A stretch of DNA of 64,000 nucleotides, from NCBI RefSeq assembly GCF_963576675.1, contig NC_088915.1, positions 2,919,001 through 2,983,000 of the forward strand, read 5' to 3'. The stretch's first letter is position 1, and each line of letters opens with the position of its first letter. The stretch is from Euphorbia lathyris. Lineage: Eukaryota > Streptophyta > Magnoliopsida > Malpighiales > Euphorbiaceae. The translations under genes were made by a program, and so were the position numbers. Below the pieces are notes generated by a model. The model ran no database searches. It saw only the letters and a program-made list of their open reading frames with translations, and was not told the DNA's origin. Of this stretch, positions 11,415-22,621 are shown piece by piece.

Positions 11415-12076
11415 TTTGTTTTTATTTGTGACATTGTAAAAACGCTTACAATTTGTTTTAATCCTTTATGGAAGCTATGTTATTTTACCTTTACGTTTGC
11501 ATAAGGAAATATATATAGGCATCTAGGATTTGGAGTAGGTGGCCAGCCATACTCCATTGTATGAACCTTTGTGAAGGTTAGAAGCTGTTCTATTCCTTCT
11601 ACAGGAAGTAAAGCTGCCCAGGGGATCAATTTGCTACCTATCTTTGAGGTGAAGTGATCCACCCGTAGGACTTGTGAATCCTTCTCTGGGAAGGATAAGA
11701 GAGTGTAAAGACCTTGCGTCCAAGGATCGTTTTAACTCTATTGGAGATTGGGATCCGCTTAGAGACGGATCCGCCCATAAGATTGATGTTCTTATGTCTT
11801 TAAGGCGAAAAGAAAGTAGCTATAAGATAGCGATACGTTGTAAATGTGGAGAGCGTTGGATGCCCCCCTTCTTTTTAAGACTGGAATATTGATATTGCTG
11901 CAATAAACTTTAAAAAGAACATAGATAATAGAACAAATGATGTTTATTAATGGGAGAGATGCTTTATTACAGCAAGTAGGTCTTATAGGTGAGCCTCGTT
12001 AAAACCTTTAATAAGAAAAACCACATGGGAAAAATCTTACTAAAGGAAAAAGAGTACTCAAGACCGTGTGTACACT
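11415..12076. other. Convergent intergenic region of Gypsy-A
   Basis: This separates the 3' ends of the antisense gene and pol. It has no supported ORF; the 11674-11892 reading has no recognisable domain. The region is conserved in Gypsy-B (57214-57874) and probably holds the 3' ends of both transcripts. Confidence 0.5.
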
Positions 12077-12749
12077 TTATTTTCTGACAAAATATTTGCG
12101 GAGATTTTGGAGGTTCCATGTGCGTGGCAGTGTGTTGCCCTCCATGTCTTGGATTTTAAATGTGGCGAATCCAATCTTGTCCACTATCTGATATGGACCC
12201 GTCCAGTTGAGCCCTAACTTGCCCTTGCCTTCTCGAGACTGGACTTTGTCAGCCTTTAGGAGCACAAGATCACCCACATTTAGATCCACAAGCTTGGCGT
12301 TTTTATCATGGTAAGCTGCGATCCGCTGTTTATATGCCGCCATGCGCACATAAGATTGGTCCCTGCGATCTTCTATCTGATCTAGATGCTCCCTTAGCCG
12401 TTTACCGTTGTCCTCTTCACAATAAAAGGCCACTCTATCACTGGGGACCTGTATTTCGACTGGGATCACGGCTTCGACACCATGAGATAGGGCGAATGGT
12501 GTTTCCCCAGAGGGCAAATGGACGTCCTTCTATGATGGGCCTCTGGATATGTTTGGCAGTATGTGATTCATTCGCATGAATCTGGCAACTGTGACAAGAT
12601 TCTACCAATTTTTGGGCATCCAATTCAGCCGTGGGCCAGTAGAAACCCCTTAACCTGGATTTCTTCAAGATGGCGGCGGATGCTTCATGAGCCCCACATG
12701 ATCCCTCATGTAGCTCCTTGAGGATTTGTTGTCCCTCTTCCGGCAGAAT
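12077..12749 (-). pseudogene. Gypsy-A integrase remnant, catalytic core deleted
   Basis: The minus frame follows a TGA at 12750-12752 (a Cys TGC in Gypsy-B). It keeps the HHCC zinc-binding part (ELHEGSCGAHEAS ... ESCHSCQ) and the C-terminal domain (from PFALSHGVEAVIPVEI to YFVRK and TAA at 12077). Near 12,510 about 425 bp present in Gypsy-B are missing, removing all three catalytic DDE residues and shifting the frame. The encoded protein could not integrate DNA. GGG microhomology at the junction suggests deletion by template switching or end joining. Confidence 0.85.
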
Positions 12750-12752
12750 TCA

Positions 12753-13601
12753 CTTCAACCAGGGATGGCTAAAGGATTTTCTGTAAAGGCCGTCATTGAT
12801 CATGGAGTAATAAGCCGCTCTCCTAACTATCCGTCGTGCCTCTTCTTTGTCCTCAGGTAAGGTTCCATTTAGCAGATATTGGCGGATGACTGATCTCCAA
12901 TCATCTTCTACTGTTGTGAGTAAGGATACTTCCTCTGAGGCGAAGGCTGGAGCTATTTTAACTTCGAAGGGACAATCCGGATCTGTCCAGTTCTCCTCAC
13001 AAGAGGCCATTTTGGCCAAATAATCCGCCTCTGTGTTGGACTCCCTTGGTACGTGAATCAGTTCCCATTTAGTTTCCTTAGCCTCAAGGTGATCCAGCAA
13101 TTTTTTGACTTCCGCTACGTATTTGGCCAGAACTTCGTCTTTCACCTCGTAATTCTTGATTACTTGGTTGACCATTAGCTTAGAATCACTATAGATCACA
13201 ATCCGCTTAGGAGTGATTTCTTTGAGTAGGCGTAATCCCAATATCAGAGCTTCATATTCAGCAGCATTATTAGTTACATGGAAATTTAATTTTGCTGCGT
13301 ACCGTAATTTTATGTATTGGGGACCCTTGATCACAACGCCTACACCAGCTCCCTCCGCCGAGGAAGCGCCGTCGGTGTACATTGTCCATTCCTCTATTGG
13401 AGGCTTGGGATGATCTATCCATTCATCAGTGAATTCATTCACAAAGTCTGCCAGGACCTGACTCTTTAAAGCTGACCTGCTTTCATATCTTACATCGAAT
13501 TTGCCTAGGCGAATCGCCCATTCCATCAACCTTCCCGAAGTGTCTGGTTTCTGCAATACCTTTCTCATTCGTATATTTGTTCGAACCACTACAGTATGCG
13601 C
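12753..13601 (-). pseudogene. Gypsy-A second (plant-type) RNase H
   Basis: The minus-strand frame is open between TAG at 13602-13604 (CAG in Gypsy-B) and TGA at 12750-12752. It begins with the tail of the first RNase H and connection. It then encodes an RNase HI with its acidic set visible: MYTDGASS, NNAAEYEAL, IYSDSKL and SNTEADYLAKMA. In Tat elements this added domain supplies the active nuclease while the ancestral RNase H decays. It degrades the RNA strand during reverse transcription. Confidence 0.85.
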
Positions 13602-16215
13602 CTAAAAATATGGTCTAAGGCGGATTGCCGTGGTGACAATAGCCAGCGCCATTTTATCAAGTTTGGAATATCTGGTTTCGGCGTCTTTCAGAACCTTGCT
13701 CACATAATAAATCGGAAATTGCTGGCCATCCTCCTCTCGTATCATGACCATGCATACGACTTTATCCGTAACCGATACATACATGTAGAGGTCCTCTCCC
13801 TTCAAAGGTCGACTCATCATGGGTGGTTCCGTGAGGAACCGCTTGATTCCTTCGAAGGCCCTTTCACAATCCTCATTCCACTCGAATGCCTTTTGCTTCT
13901 TAATGACCTCGTAAAAGGGCTGACATCTGCGAGCTGAACAAGAGATAAACCTGCCCAAGGCTATGATACACCCATTAAGGCGTTGTACTTCTCTAATATT
14001 CCGTGGTGCTTGCATTTCTAGGACAGCCTTAACCTTGTCAGGATTTGGGCTAACTCGTTTTTCGCTGATCATGAACCCTAAAATTTTCCATACGTCGCAC
14101 CAAAAGTGCACTTCTCCGGGTTCAGCTTAATGTTGTGGCGTCGGAGTACGTCCAGTACCTCCTTTATATCATCCGCATGCTTTTCTATGGTCGTACTTTT
14201 GATGATCATGTCATCCACATAGACAGAATAGTTATCCCCTTTACTATCTGCGAATATCTTGTTCATCATCCTCTGATAAGTTGCACCCGCGTTCTTAAGC
14301 CCAAAGGGCATAACTTTGAAACAATAAGTGGCTTGGTGCGTTACGAACGAGGTCTTGATTCTATCTGAGGGCTCCATGGGGATCTGATGATAACTTGACT
14401 TCACATCAGTAAAGGAGTACATGGCGTGACCGGCAGTTCCGTCTACAAGCATGTCAATACATGGCAAAGGATAGTTGTCTTTGGGGCAAGCTTTGTTGAG
14501 ATCCGTAAAGTCAATGCACATGCGGTAAGATCCGCCTGCTTTTTTCACCAAAACGACGTTCGCCAACCACTGTGTGTAAAGCACCTCTTCAATGGCATCC
14601 GCCCGCTGGAGCTTGGTGATCTCTTCTTCTATCATCTTCTGTCTTTCCGGGCCATGATTTCTCCGCTTCTGAGCCACGGGAACTGCATCTTTATCAATGT
14701 TGAGCTTGTGAGTGATCACGTCTGGACTGATTCCGGGGAGAATTTCATCCTTCCATGCGAAGACATCCTCCGCCTCACAGAGTACCTTGGTGATTGCATT
14801 TTTAATTTCGCCTTTGAGCCTTTTAACCATTCGCACCTGCTTTTCATCCGCCATAAGGTACATTTCGGTCTCGCCCAAGGCCATTGTGATGCGCTCCTCT
14901 TCATCTTCCTCCTTGGATTGTGGGCGAATCATTAGTGATGCCGAATATGTCTCCTGGGCCACCTTTTGGCTACCTCTGATCATTACACCTCCCTTGGCTG
15001 TGGGAATGTAAAGTATTAAGTGGCGTATGGAGATAAGGGCTGCAACTTCGGAGATAAAGGGCCGTCCAAGGATGATATTGTAAGCTAACTGACCATCCAA
15101 GACAGAAAATTCCAGATCACCCTTCCAGACCTGATCCTCGTCTGTAAGCTCACAATTCAGAGTGACTTGGGCTTTTGTTTGGATAGTATGTCCCGTCACT
15201 CCTAAGATATCGACCACAGTTGGCTCTACTTGAACGGGATCAATCATGAGTTTGGCGAAAGCTCCTCTGGTGATGACATTGCATGAACTCCCAGTATCAA
15301 TCATTACTCTTTTCATCTCCCAGCCTTCCACCATCATAGTGACAACCAGTGCATCCGCATGGGGGGATATTTCAGGACCTACATCGGAAAAGGGGCGATT
15401 TAACGACGTCCTGTCAAGGGCGGCAGTCCTTGCCTTTTTTAGCATTGGCTGGTATCCAGGTCCGCCTGCTATGACATTGATGGTACCCTTTCCTTTCTTC
15501 TTTGGGTCCTCCTTAGGTCTATCACTATCTCCTTTTTTGCCTTCAGTTTGGATGAACCAATCCAATTTGCCCCTCTCTATGAGACGCTCGATCTCTCGAG
15601 CTAACTCCCAGCATGCGTCAGTGTCGTGGCCATTTTTCCTGTGATATTTACAATAGTTTTTAGGATTTTTACCATTATTGGTGTACTCCCCTCCCTTCGG
15701 TTCGGGGTATGAAATGCTCCGTTTGTGTTGACTGTTCTCGATCCACATAAGGACTTCACTTTTAGAAGCATTGAGAGGTGTGAAAGAGCTGACAAACGTT
15801 GATTTGCTCTTAGAATCTCTTCGCCGGTTTCTAGAGGAAGAGTCCTGACGCTTGTCTCGTCTTTGTCCCTTCTAGGCGACGACGGTGATCCTCGGTGAAT
15901 GTCATCCACCTCTATAAAATCTTTACAACGCTCCATCAACTCTGCCATGCTGGTGGGTTTCTTTCGAATGAGATCTTCCTGCAAACTCTTACAGGTGGTG
16001 TTTCTTACGAAACACTCGACAGCTACGGAGATATTCACATCAACGATTTGTATGCACAGCTGGTTGAAATTGTCCACATACTCTCGAAGGGATTCATTCG
16101 CCTTCTGTTTTAACTCAAAAAGCTTCCCAGATTTCACCACTGCAGGAATACAGCCGGCGAATTTAGCACAAAATTCCCTGCTCAATTGATCAAAGCTGTT
16201 TATCGAGCCTAGAGG
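13602..16215 (-). pseudogene. Gypsy-A gag C-terminus, protease, RT and first RNase H (frameshifted)
   Basis: The coding region is spread over three frames. 15,865-16,215 carries the capsid C-terminus (from LPLGSINSFDQLSREFCAKF), 14,090-15,860 the zinc-binding region, protease and RT, and 13,602-14,085 the end of RT and first RNase H. The protease motif MIDTGSSCNVITRG and the RT active site YSVYVDDMIIKS are intact. Against Gypsy-B there is a 1-nt loss near 16,213, a deletion of about 26 nt near 15,863 and a 1-nt loss near 14,087 (GKF-stop). The first RNase H lacks a clear catalytic Asp (YVSVTDK), as expected in dual-RNase H Tat elements. Confidence 0.88.
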
Positions 16216-17411
16216 TAAGATTGAAACCACAAATAGGCTGGGCCCCCTAGCGTGGTAACAAACATTTTGCAGAGCACGGGCTCGGTGGCACGATTGAGCC
16301 TAAGAAATATTCGATATTTTCTAACGTGAGCTTCTGGATTGTCACTTCCTGTGTATATTGCAAGATTGGGAATTTTAAAAGCTCTGTCTGTTTCCTCCGC
16401 CTCAATCCAAGCTGCGAAAGGCGAATCCCTATTGGCGAACGGGTTATGCCTAGCATTTTCTTCATTCATACGGAGCACCAAGGCCCTAACCCTATCATCA
16501 AAACTTTCTGGATCCGCCCTGGGACGACCTCTTCGTGGCGATCTGCTTGGAGAAGAAGAAGAAGAACTTGAATCAGACGATGGATCTGATGGCGAACGCC
16601 CTCCCCCATTACCGCGTCCGCCTCCTCCTCCACTACCTCCTCCTCCGCCACCTCCACCTCCGCCTCCTCCGCCAGGGGGAGCCGGCCCATTTCCCCCTCC
16701 CTGACTTCCTAACGGGATGTGTCCAACAGTTCCCGAAGGTGGTGGTGGTGGTGTCTCTCTTGGATGGGGTGTCTCTCTTGGCCTTTTACTCCGTCCACGA
16801 CCAGTAGATGGGGGCGATCTACCACGATGGGAGGATCTCGGTCGTCGGGGCGAAGGTGACCTGGACCGCCTGCCTTTCTCCTTTCTATGCTTTTTGTGTG
16901 TTTGCCCTTTAGATCTGCCAGGGGGAAGATTCGTCCGTGGACGCCTGGGAATATTGGGTCCGTCCAGATTTAATCCAGGTCCCGCGGATCCACCCGGTAA
17001 GGATGAATTATTTCTTTGACTTCCTTCAGCGCCATCAGGAAATAACTCACGATTGATTTGCCGTTCGCCAGTCGACGTCGTGGTGGTTATCATAGAATCC
17101 GTGTTGTGAGCTTGGAGGAATGAAGAACTTTGGGCGCCCGGTCCAAAGCTTAACAAAGGCCAAGATGATACGGCCGATGTGGACGCCATGCTCCAATGTG
17201 GAGGGAGGGTCATAAATGACCGTAGGCGATTCCCTGTCTCGGTTCCAAACCGTTCTCCAATTGCTTGGGCACACATATTGATGAAAGCATCTGGAGGCAT
17301 ACTATTTTCGACGTGCGTTGCAGGAGTAGTTGAATCAGTGCGGCCAGCACTAAATGGTGTAACTAATGGTGTTTCAATCCCTGAGGAGGGATTTTGATCT
17401 CCGTTTGTCAT
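16209..17411 (-). pseudogene. Gypsy-A gag, N-terminal two thirds
   Basis: The ATG is at 17409-17411 (MTNGDQNPSSG), about 45 bp after the PBS. The 400-codon reading has a low-complexity N-terminus and an Arg/Ser-rich stretch (KHRKEKGRRSRSPSPRRPRS). It then has Pro- and Gly-rich runs (13 consecutive Gly), a Ser tract and the start of the retrotrans_gag capsid domain (FKIPNLAIYTGSDNPEAHVRKYRIF). It ends early at a 1-nt deletion relative to Gypsy-B. Gag packages the element RNA. The SR-like segment is unusual and might contact RNA or splicing factors, which is inference. Confidence 0.85.
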
Positions 17412-17455
17412 AGTTTTTTAGTGTGAACGAAAAACCCTTTGTTTGGTTAAGGATT

Positions 17456-17472
17456 CCATGCTCACCGCACCA
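17456..17472 (-). other. Gypsy-A primer binding site (tRNA-Phe)
   Basis: On the minus strand TGGTGCGGTGAGCATGG follows the 5' LTR by 2 nt. It matches the complement of the 3' end of plant tRNA-Phe (…CGCTCACCGCACCA) with one mismatch in this span. Confidence 0.75.
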
Positions 17473-17474
17473 AT

Positions 17475-17958
17475 TGATAACAAGTAGAGAAATTCGGATC
17501 AACTTCCGTCCCTGTGGGGGCATCGTTGGGTTCGACGGGGGGAAGCTCCGATGCCAAAGTCAGTAAGATGATTCAAGAAAACAAACTGAATTGACAAAGG
17601 TTGTGAGAATGTGTACCTTGATAGCCTAGGGAATCAGGCTATATATAGCTGTGGAGTCGTAACCTTCAGGTAACTAGAAAGTCTCCATTAATACTCCATT
17701 AATGGCGGTTACGAGTTATCTTTAACCTGGCAGTTAGCTAATTGATAACTCATTAATGATCTTTATGGCCGAGTCGGCGGCCAGCCGTTATAATGGCGAA
17801 TCAGGTGAATGAAGAGATACGCCTCATAGGTCTGCCAGCGGATCTCTCAGAACAGATCCGTGGAGATCCGCCTGCCAGCTCCCCTTTGGGGATCACTACG
17901 CGGCGTTCTTGAGGTGAATATCCCTTTTAGTCCTCGGGTTAATATCACGATGTTATCA
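17475..17958 (-). repeat. Gypsy-A 5' LTR
   Basis: This 484-bp LTR pairs with 8332-8815. The minus-strand TATA box is at 17640-17647. It is followed by TSD CAATA at 17959-17963. Confidence 0.95.
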
Positions 17959-17963
17959 CAATA

Positions 17964-20744
17964 AAAGACAAGAGTTGCAATATTTATAAAGATTCGATCT
18001 TTTACTTTTCAGGAATTTCACAAAATGGGATTTATGTGTTAGAGAACAAAATTCTTGCTTTTGCAATTGATACCAAAAGACATAAGCTAGATAATTCAAC
18101 TTACTTGTGGCATTGTCGTTTAGGCCATATAAACAAGAGACGCATGCTAAAGCTACATTCAGATGGGCTTATAGATCCAATCGATTCCGAATCATTGGAA
18201 ACATGCGAATCATGTTTAAAAGGTAAAATGACAAAGACACCTTTTAGCAATAAAGGTGAGCGTGTATCAGACACTCTAGGACTCATTCATTCAGATGTAT
18301 GCGGTCCTATGTCGGTCCAAGCAAGAGGAGGATTCAGATACTTCATAAGCTTCATAGATGACCATACTCGATATGGTTACATCTACTTGATGAGGCACAA
18401 ATCAGAAGCTTTTGACAAGTTCAAATGCTTCAAGAATGAAGTGGAAAATCAATTAGGAAAGAAAATAAAGACGCTTCGATCTGATCGAGGTGGCGAATAT
18501 CTTTCTGATGATTTTCTGAATTATCTAACTGAATGTGGGATATGCTCACAATGGACACCTCCCTATACACCTCAACACAATGGTGTATCCGAGAGGAGAA
18601 ACCGTACCCTATTAGATATGGTACGATCCATGATGAGCATGGCCTTACTTCCAAAGACGTTCTAGGGCTGTGCCTTAGAAACTGCCCTCTTCACCCTGAA
18701 CCGAGTACCAACTAAATCCGCTAGTTCCACACCATATGAATTGTTCGTTGGTAGGAAACCCGTGTTCTCGTTTATGAGAGTATGGGGTTGTTCAGCGTAT
18801 ATCAAACGCATTGCGTCCGACAAATTAGATTCTAAATCTGATAAATGTTTCTTCATTGGATATCCCAGGGAAACCATAGGGTATTACTTCTATCATCCAG
18901 ATGATCAGAAAGTAATAGTATCCAAGCACGCAACCTTCTTAGAGAAAGAGTTTCTCGAAGAAACACAAAAGGGAAGCGTGATTCAACTCGATGAAGTTCA
19001 AGAAGAAGAAACACCGACTGAAACAACAGAAGCGGTTGAGGTACCCGAAGAAGTCCCATTAGATGAGACTCCAGTGGCACCTATTCGTAGATCACGAAGA
19101 GTTCGTGAACTCCCAGTTAGATATGGTTTTCTAGTGGGAGATGATAACAAGGTTCCCGTGTTAGACGACGAACCCGAAAACTACGAAGAGGCTCTTACTA
19201 GTCCAGATTCTAAAGCATGGCTTGAGGCCATGGATTCTGAAATGGATTCCATGTATACTAACCAAGTGTGGACTTTGGTTGATCCACCCGAAGGGATAAT
19301 TCCCATTGGGTGCAGGTGGATCTTCAAAAAGAAGACTGACATGGATGGAAAGGTTAGCACCTACAAGGCTAGGCTGGTAGCGAAAGGATATCGTCAAAAA
19401 CATGGTGTTGATTATGACGAAACCTTCTCTCCTGTTGCTATGTCCAAATCAATCAGAATCATGCTTGCTATTGCCGCTCACTACGATTATGAGATTTGGC
19501 AAATGGATGTGAAAACAGCTTTCATAAATGGAAACCTGCTTGAGGATGTATACATGATGCAGCCTGAAGGTTTCATATCAAAGGATGCAAATAAAGTTTG
19601 CAAACTTCAGAGATCCATTTATGGACTCAAGCAAGCATCTAGAAGCTGGAACAAGCGTTTTGACGAAACCATAAAACAATTTGGTTTCGAACAAAATTGC
19701 GAAGAAGCTTGCATTTACAAGAAAGCAAGTGGGAGCTCTATAGCATTTCTCATACTATATGTGGATGATCTACTGTTAATGGGAAATGACATTGCTCTAT
19801 TACAGTCGGTAAAATTATGGTTATCTGGTAACTTCTCAATGAAAGACCTTGGTGAAGCAGCTTATATACTTGGTATAAAGATCTATAGAGATAGATCGAG
19901 AAGACTGCTTGGTCTTTCACAGGCTACATACATTGAAAAGGTGCTAAATCGGTTTAGCATGATTGAATCGAAACGAGGTAACTTACCCATGCTACATGGA
20001 GTAAAGTTAAACAATCATCAATGTCCTAAAACTGATGATGACAAACGACGCATGGCTGTAGTCCCGTACGCCAGCGCGATCGGTTCGATTATGTATGCTA
20101 TGCTATGCACTAGACCTGACGTAGTGTTCGCGTTATCTGTAACGAGTCGTTACCAAGGGAATCCGGGAGACGAGCATTGGATTGCCGTCAAGAACATTCT
20201 TAAGTACTTGAGAAGGACTAAAGATATGTTCCTAGTGTACGGAGAAGGAGATCTGAAAATTGAAGGATTTTCAGACGCTAGTCATCTCACAGATGAGAAT
20301 GATTTTAAATCCCAATCTGGATACCTGTTTATCTTGAATGGGGGCGCGGTCAGTTGGAAGAGTTCCAAGCAGGGAAGCGTAGCTTTCTCTACGACCGAGT
20401 CAGAGTACATCGCTGCTGCGGAAGCAGCAAAGGAAGCAGTTTGGATTAGAAAGTTCATTACAGAACTAGGTGTGGTGCCTGACATTGTCAATCCCATTAC
20501 TCTGTACTGTGATAACAATGGAGCCATTGCGCAAGCAAAGGAACCACGGTCTCATAATGCATCCAAGCACTACCTAAAGCGATACCACATCATAAGAGAG
20601 ATTGTGGCTAGAGGAGATGTGAGAATAGAAAGAGTACCTACAGAGGACAACGTTGCAGATCCGTTGACAAAGCCTTTAACCCAGAAAGTACATGATCGTC
20701 ATTTAACTTCTACTGGGATAAGTTTTAGAAACAATTGGCTTTAG
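17964..20744 (+). pseudogene. Copia-1 integrase, RT and RNase H, 3' half of split gag-pol
   Basis: The frame continues from gag across the insertion and ends at TAG 20742-20744. Order: GAG-pre-integrase with HHCC (WHCRLGHINKRRM ... CESC); integrase core with the DDE residues visible (LIHSDVCGP, LRSDRGGEY, NGVSERRNR); a linker; RT with YVDDLLLMG; RNase H (GFSDASHLTDENDFKSQSG, TTESEYIAAAEA, LYCDNNGAIA). The only internal lesion seen is TAG at 18663-18665 in PKTF-stop-GCALETA, where Copia relatives (including Copia-4 here) have Trp. Apart from that stop and the nested element this copy looks recently functional. Confidence 0.93.
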
Positions 20745-20745
20745 T

Positions 20746-20758
20746 CCAAGTGGGAGTA
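20746..20758 (+). other. Copia-1 polypurine tract
   Basis: CCAAGTGGGAGTA abuts the 3' LTR, the usual Copia plus-strand primer position and composition. Confidence 0.8.
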
Positions 20759-22621
20759 TGTTGGGGTTTACAGTCCTATAGACAATTGTTGCAGGATACA
20801 AACTTAATGTAAATGAATTGTTCTTTATATCATTTGTTTTTAATGAGATATATGTTTTATAGCTATATAAAGGCAATCCCTTTTAAGCTCTAAATAAAGT
20901 CTAATAAAAGGAAATCCGTAAGTTTGTTTAAAGTGATTATAAAGTGTTCATACAAGCATGAAGTGAGACAAAACTTTATAATAAACTAATAAACTTAAAA
21001 CCACCCCAAGTCAAGTGATATGTTTAGGATTGATATATCACTGTTGAGACTTGTATGTAACAATGTCTTCTGTCCGACAGAAAGCTGATCTCACAAGCTT
21101 CATATATATAGATATCTGTACAGTTATATAGATCCGATGAAACGTCGTTCATTAGGATTGGGGATCCGATTTGAGATAACAGGATGGGTAGATTCATCCT
21201 TGTCACTTGTTCATCTCATTGGTATTAATAGGTATAACTAATCCTCAGACTCAAAGGAATGTTAATTGGTCATCCTGAATTACTGAATGTGAGACTTTGA
21301 TCCTGCTGTCCCACGATCCTTAACAGAGATGACTCTGGGGTGTGAACGGCAAATGTTGGGTGTCACAGGAGGTAATATCAGGGTAGTTATACATTGGATT
21401 GAGCATTTATCACTCCCGATTAATGGGAGATACATCCAAGGATCGCTTGTGGAAGACTCGACTCTAAATCCTTGCAAGGTGATAGCTTAAGAGTAAGAAA
21501 TATAGATTTCACTTAACCTATCTATTTGAGTTGACTCGGCCTATACAAGTAAAACGAACGTCTCGCTATATGTGACTTGACATCACCCACAGTCATAAGA
21601 TTCAGTTCAAGGATGTAGTTGATAAAGGATCGAATTATATCGTAACTAATACGGAAAGGTTAACGACAGAATCAACCTGTCTTCTTAACGGACTCTGGGG
21701 GAATGATTACAGACTTGCCAATAACATACTCATTACATCATTCCGTTATGCAAGGATTAAATATAATTCTTGAAGAAATTAATTTAATAGTTGCATACGG
21801 CCAGAAGTAGTAAGAACCTAATGGATCACACATAAGACTTGGAACCAAAAGAGAGATGGATGTCATTAATAGATGGAAGCCCAATTGAGCCCAATAAGGC
21901 CCATTTAAATAGAGGGGGCCGAAATTTGTATGTAATAAATAAGGAATTATTTTAATTCCATTAATCCTAATTTGATTAGGTTTGTGAATTAAATTAATTA
22001 AGAGATAATTAAGTTATGAGTTTTAATTAGATTAATATACTCTTATTATTATCCAATTAGGTTATTTATTATTATCCTAGATATATTAGATATATAATGA
22101 GATAATAATTGGGAATTCTATTCCAAATTGAATTCCTATTAAGTAACCTATTCCTATCTAACTAGGGTTTAGATACAAGTGATTATATATACCCCCTCTA
22201 TACATGAATTTCGGCTAACCCTCTCTAACTAGCACAAGTGATTTTCGAAATCCCTACCTTAGAGAAAAAGAAAGAATTCGACTCCCCTAGTTCGTGGACA
22301 AGAATTCATACGGCTTCCATCGATTGATTAATTTCATCTATCTCCCTTTTTCTTTGATCTTGTGTTGGTTAATTAGAGGCAATCTATTTTGGTTGCATCT
22401 CATACGGTTGATTCTAACTTAACCTCACCGTGTTATACTTCGTGCTTGGGAACTCGGAGAAGAATTGTGGGCGCTTCTTTAACAACGGTAGATTGTTCTT
22501 CAAAAGGTATTTCTTCTTATCCCTCTTTATATGAAATAACGATTAACGGATCCTATGGTTAAAAGGAAGTAGGCTAAATTTTTTATATTTCCGCTGCTAT
22601 ACCTTAGCCTAATTTACTTCA
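20759..22621 (+). repeat. Copia-1 3' LTR
   Basis: 1863 bp, the same length as the 5' LTR, with about 25 single-base differences by eye. It is followed by TSD CTTAG at 22622-22626. Confidence 0.95.

Larger units (their letters stand above)
8332..17958 (-). mobile_element. Gypsy-A, Tat-type Ty3/Gypsy retrotransposon nested in Copia-1
   Basis: This 9627-bp element has 484-bp LTRs with TGATAAC...GTTATCA ends and TSD CAATA. On the minus strand it carries a tRNA-Phe PBS, gag, protease, RT, a degenerate RNase H, a second plant-type RNase H and integrase remains. On the plus strand, between integrase and the 3' LTR, lies a spliced antisense gene (9113-11414). The dual RNase H and the extra antisense ORF place it in the Tat lineage (established for Tat elements). 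The LTRs differ at only about four positions, all transitions, yet the sense genes carry several frameshifts and stops and the integrase core is missing. Confidence 0.93.
3551..22621 (+). mobile_element. Copia-1 LTR retrotransposon, full length, interrupted by Gypsy-A
   Basis: The element is bounded by two 1863-bp LTRs starting TGTTGG and ending TTACTTCA. Its 5-bp TSD CTTAG is present at 3546-3550 and 22622-22626. It carries a tRNA-Met PBS, a long leader (5430-7194), gag-protease (7195-8331) and integrase-RT-RNase H (17964-20744), the Ty1/Copia gene order. Removing the nested Gypsy-A and one TSD copy leaves an element of about 9.4 kb whose gag and pol are in one frame. By eye the LTRs differ at about 25 positions, so the insertion is fairly recent but older than Gypsy-A. 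Confidence 0.95.

Noticed and set aside
11674..11892. Small ORF in the Gypsy-A convergent region, with a related reading at 57384-57731
   Set aside because: The frames lie on opposite element strands or are shifted between copies, and no domain is visible.
14426..14935. 169-aa plus-strand ORF mirrored by 53936-54445 in Gypsy-B
   Set aside because: Its conservation in both elements is explained by the RT and protease-linker coding on the opposite strand.
16339..16704. Plus-strand ORF with a long poly-proline tail
   Set aside because: It is the reverse complement of the Gly-rich run in Gypsy-A gag, a codon shadow with no support of its own.
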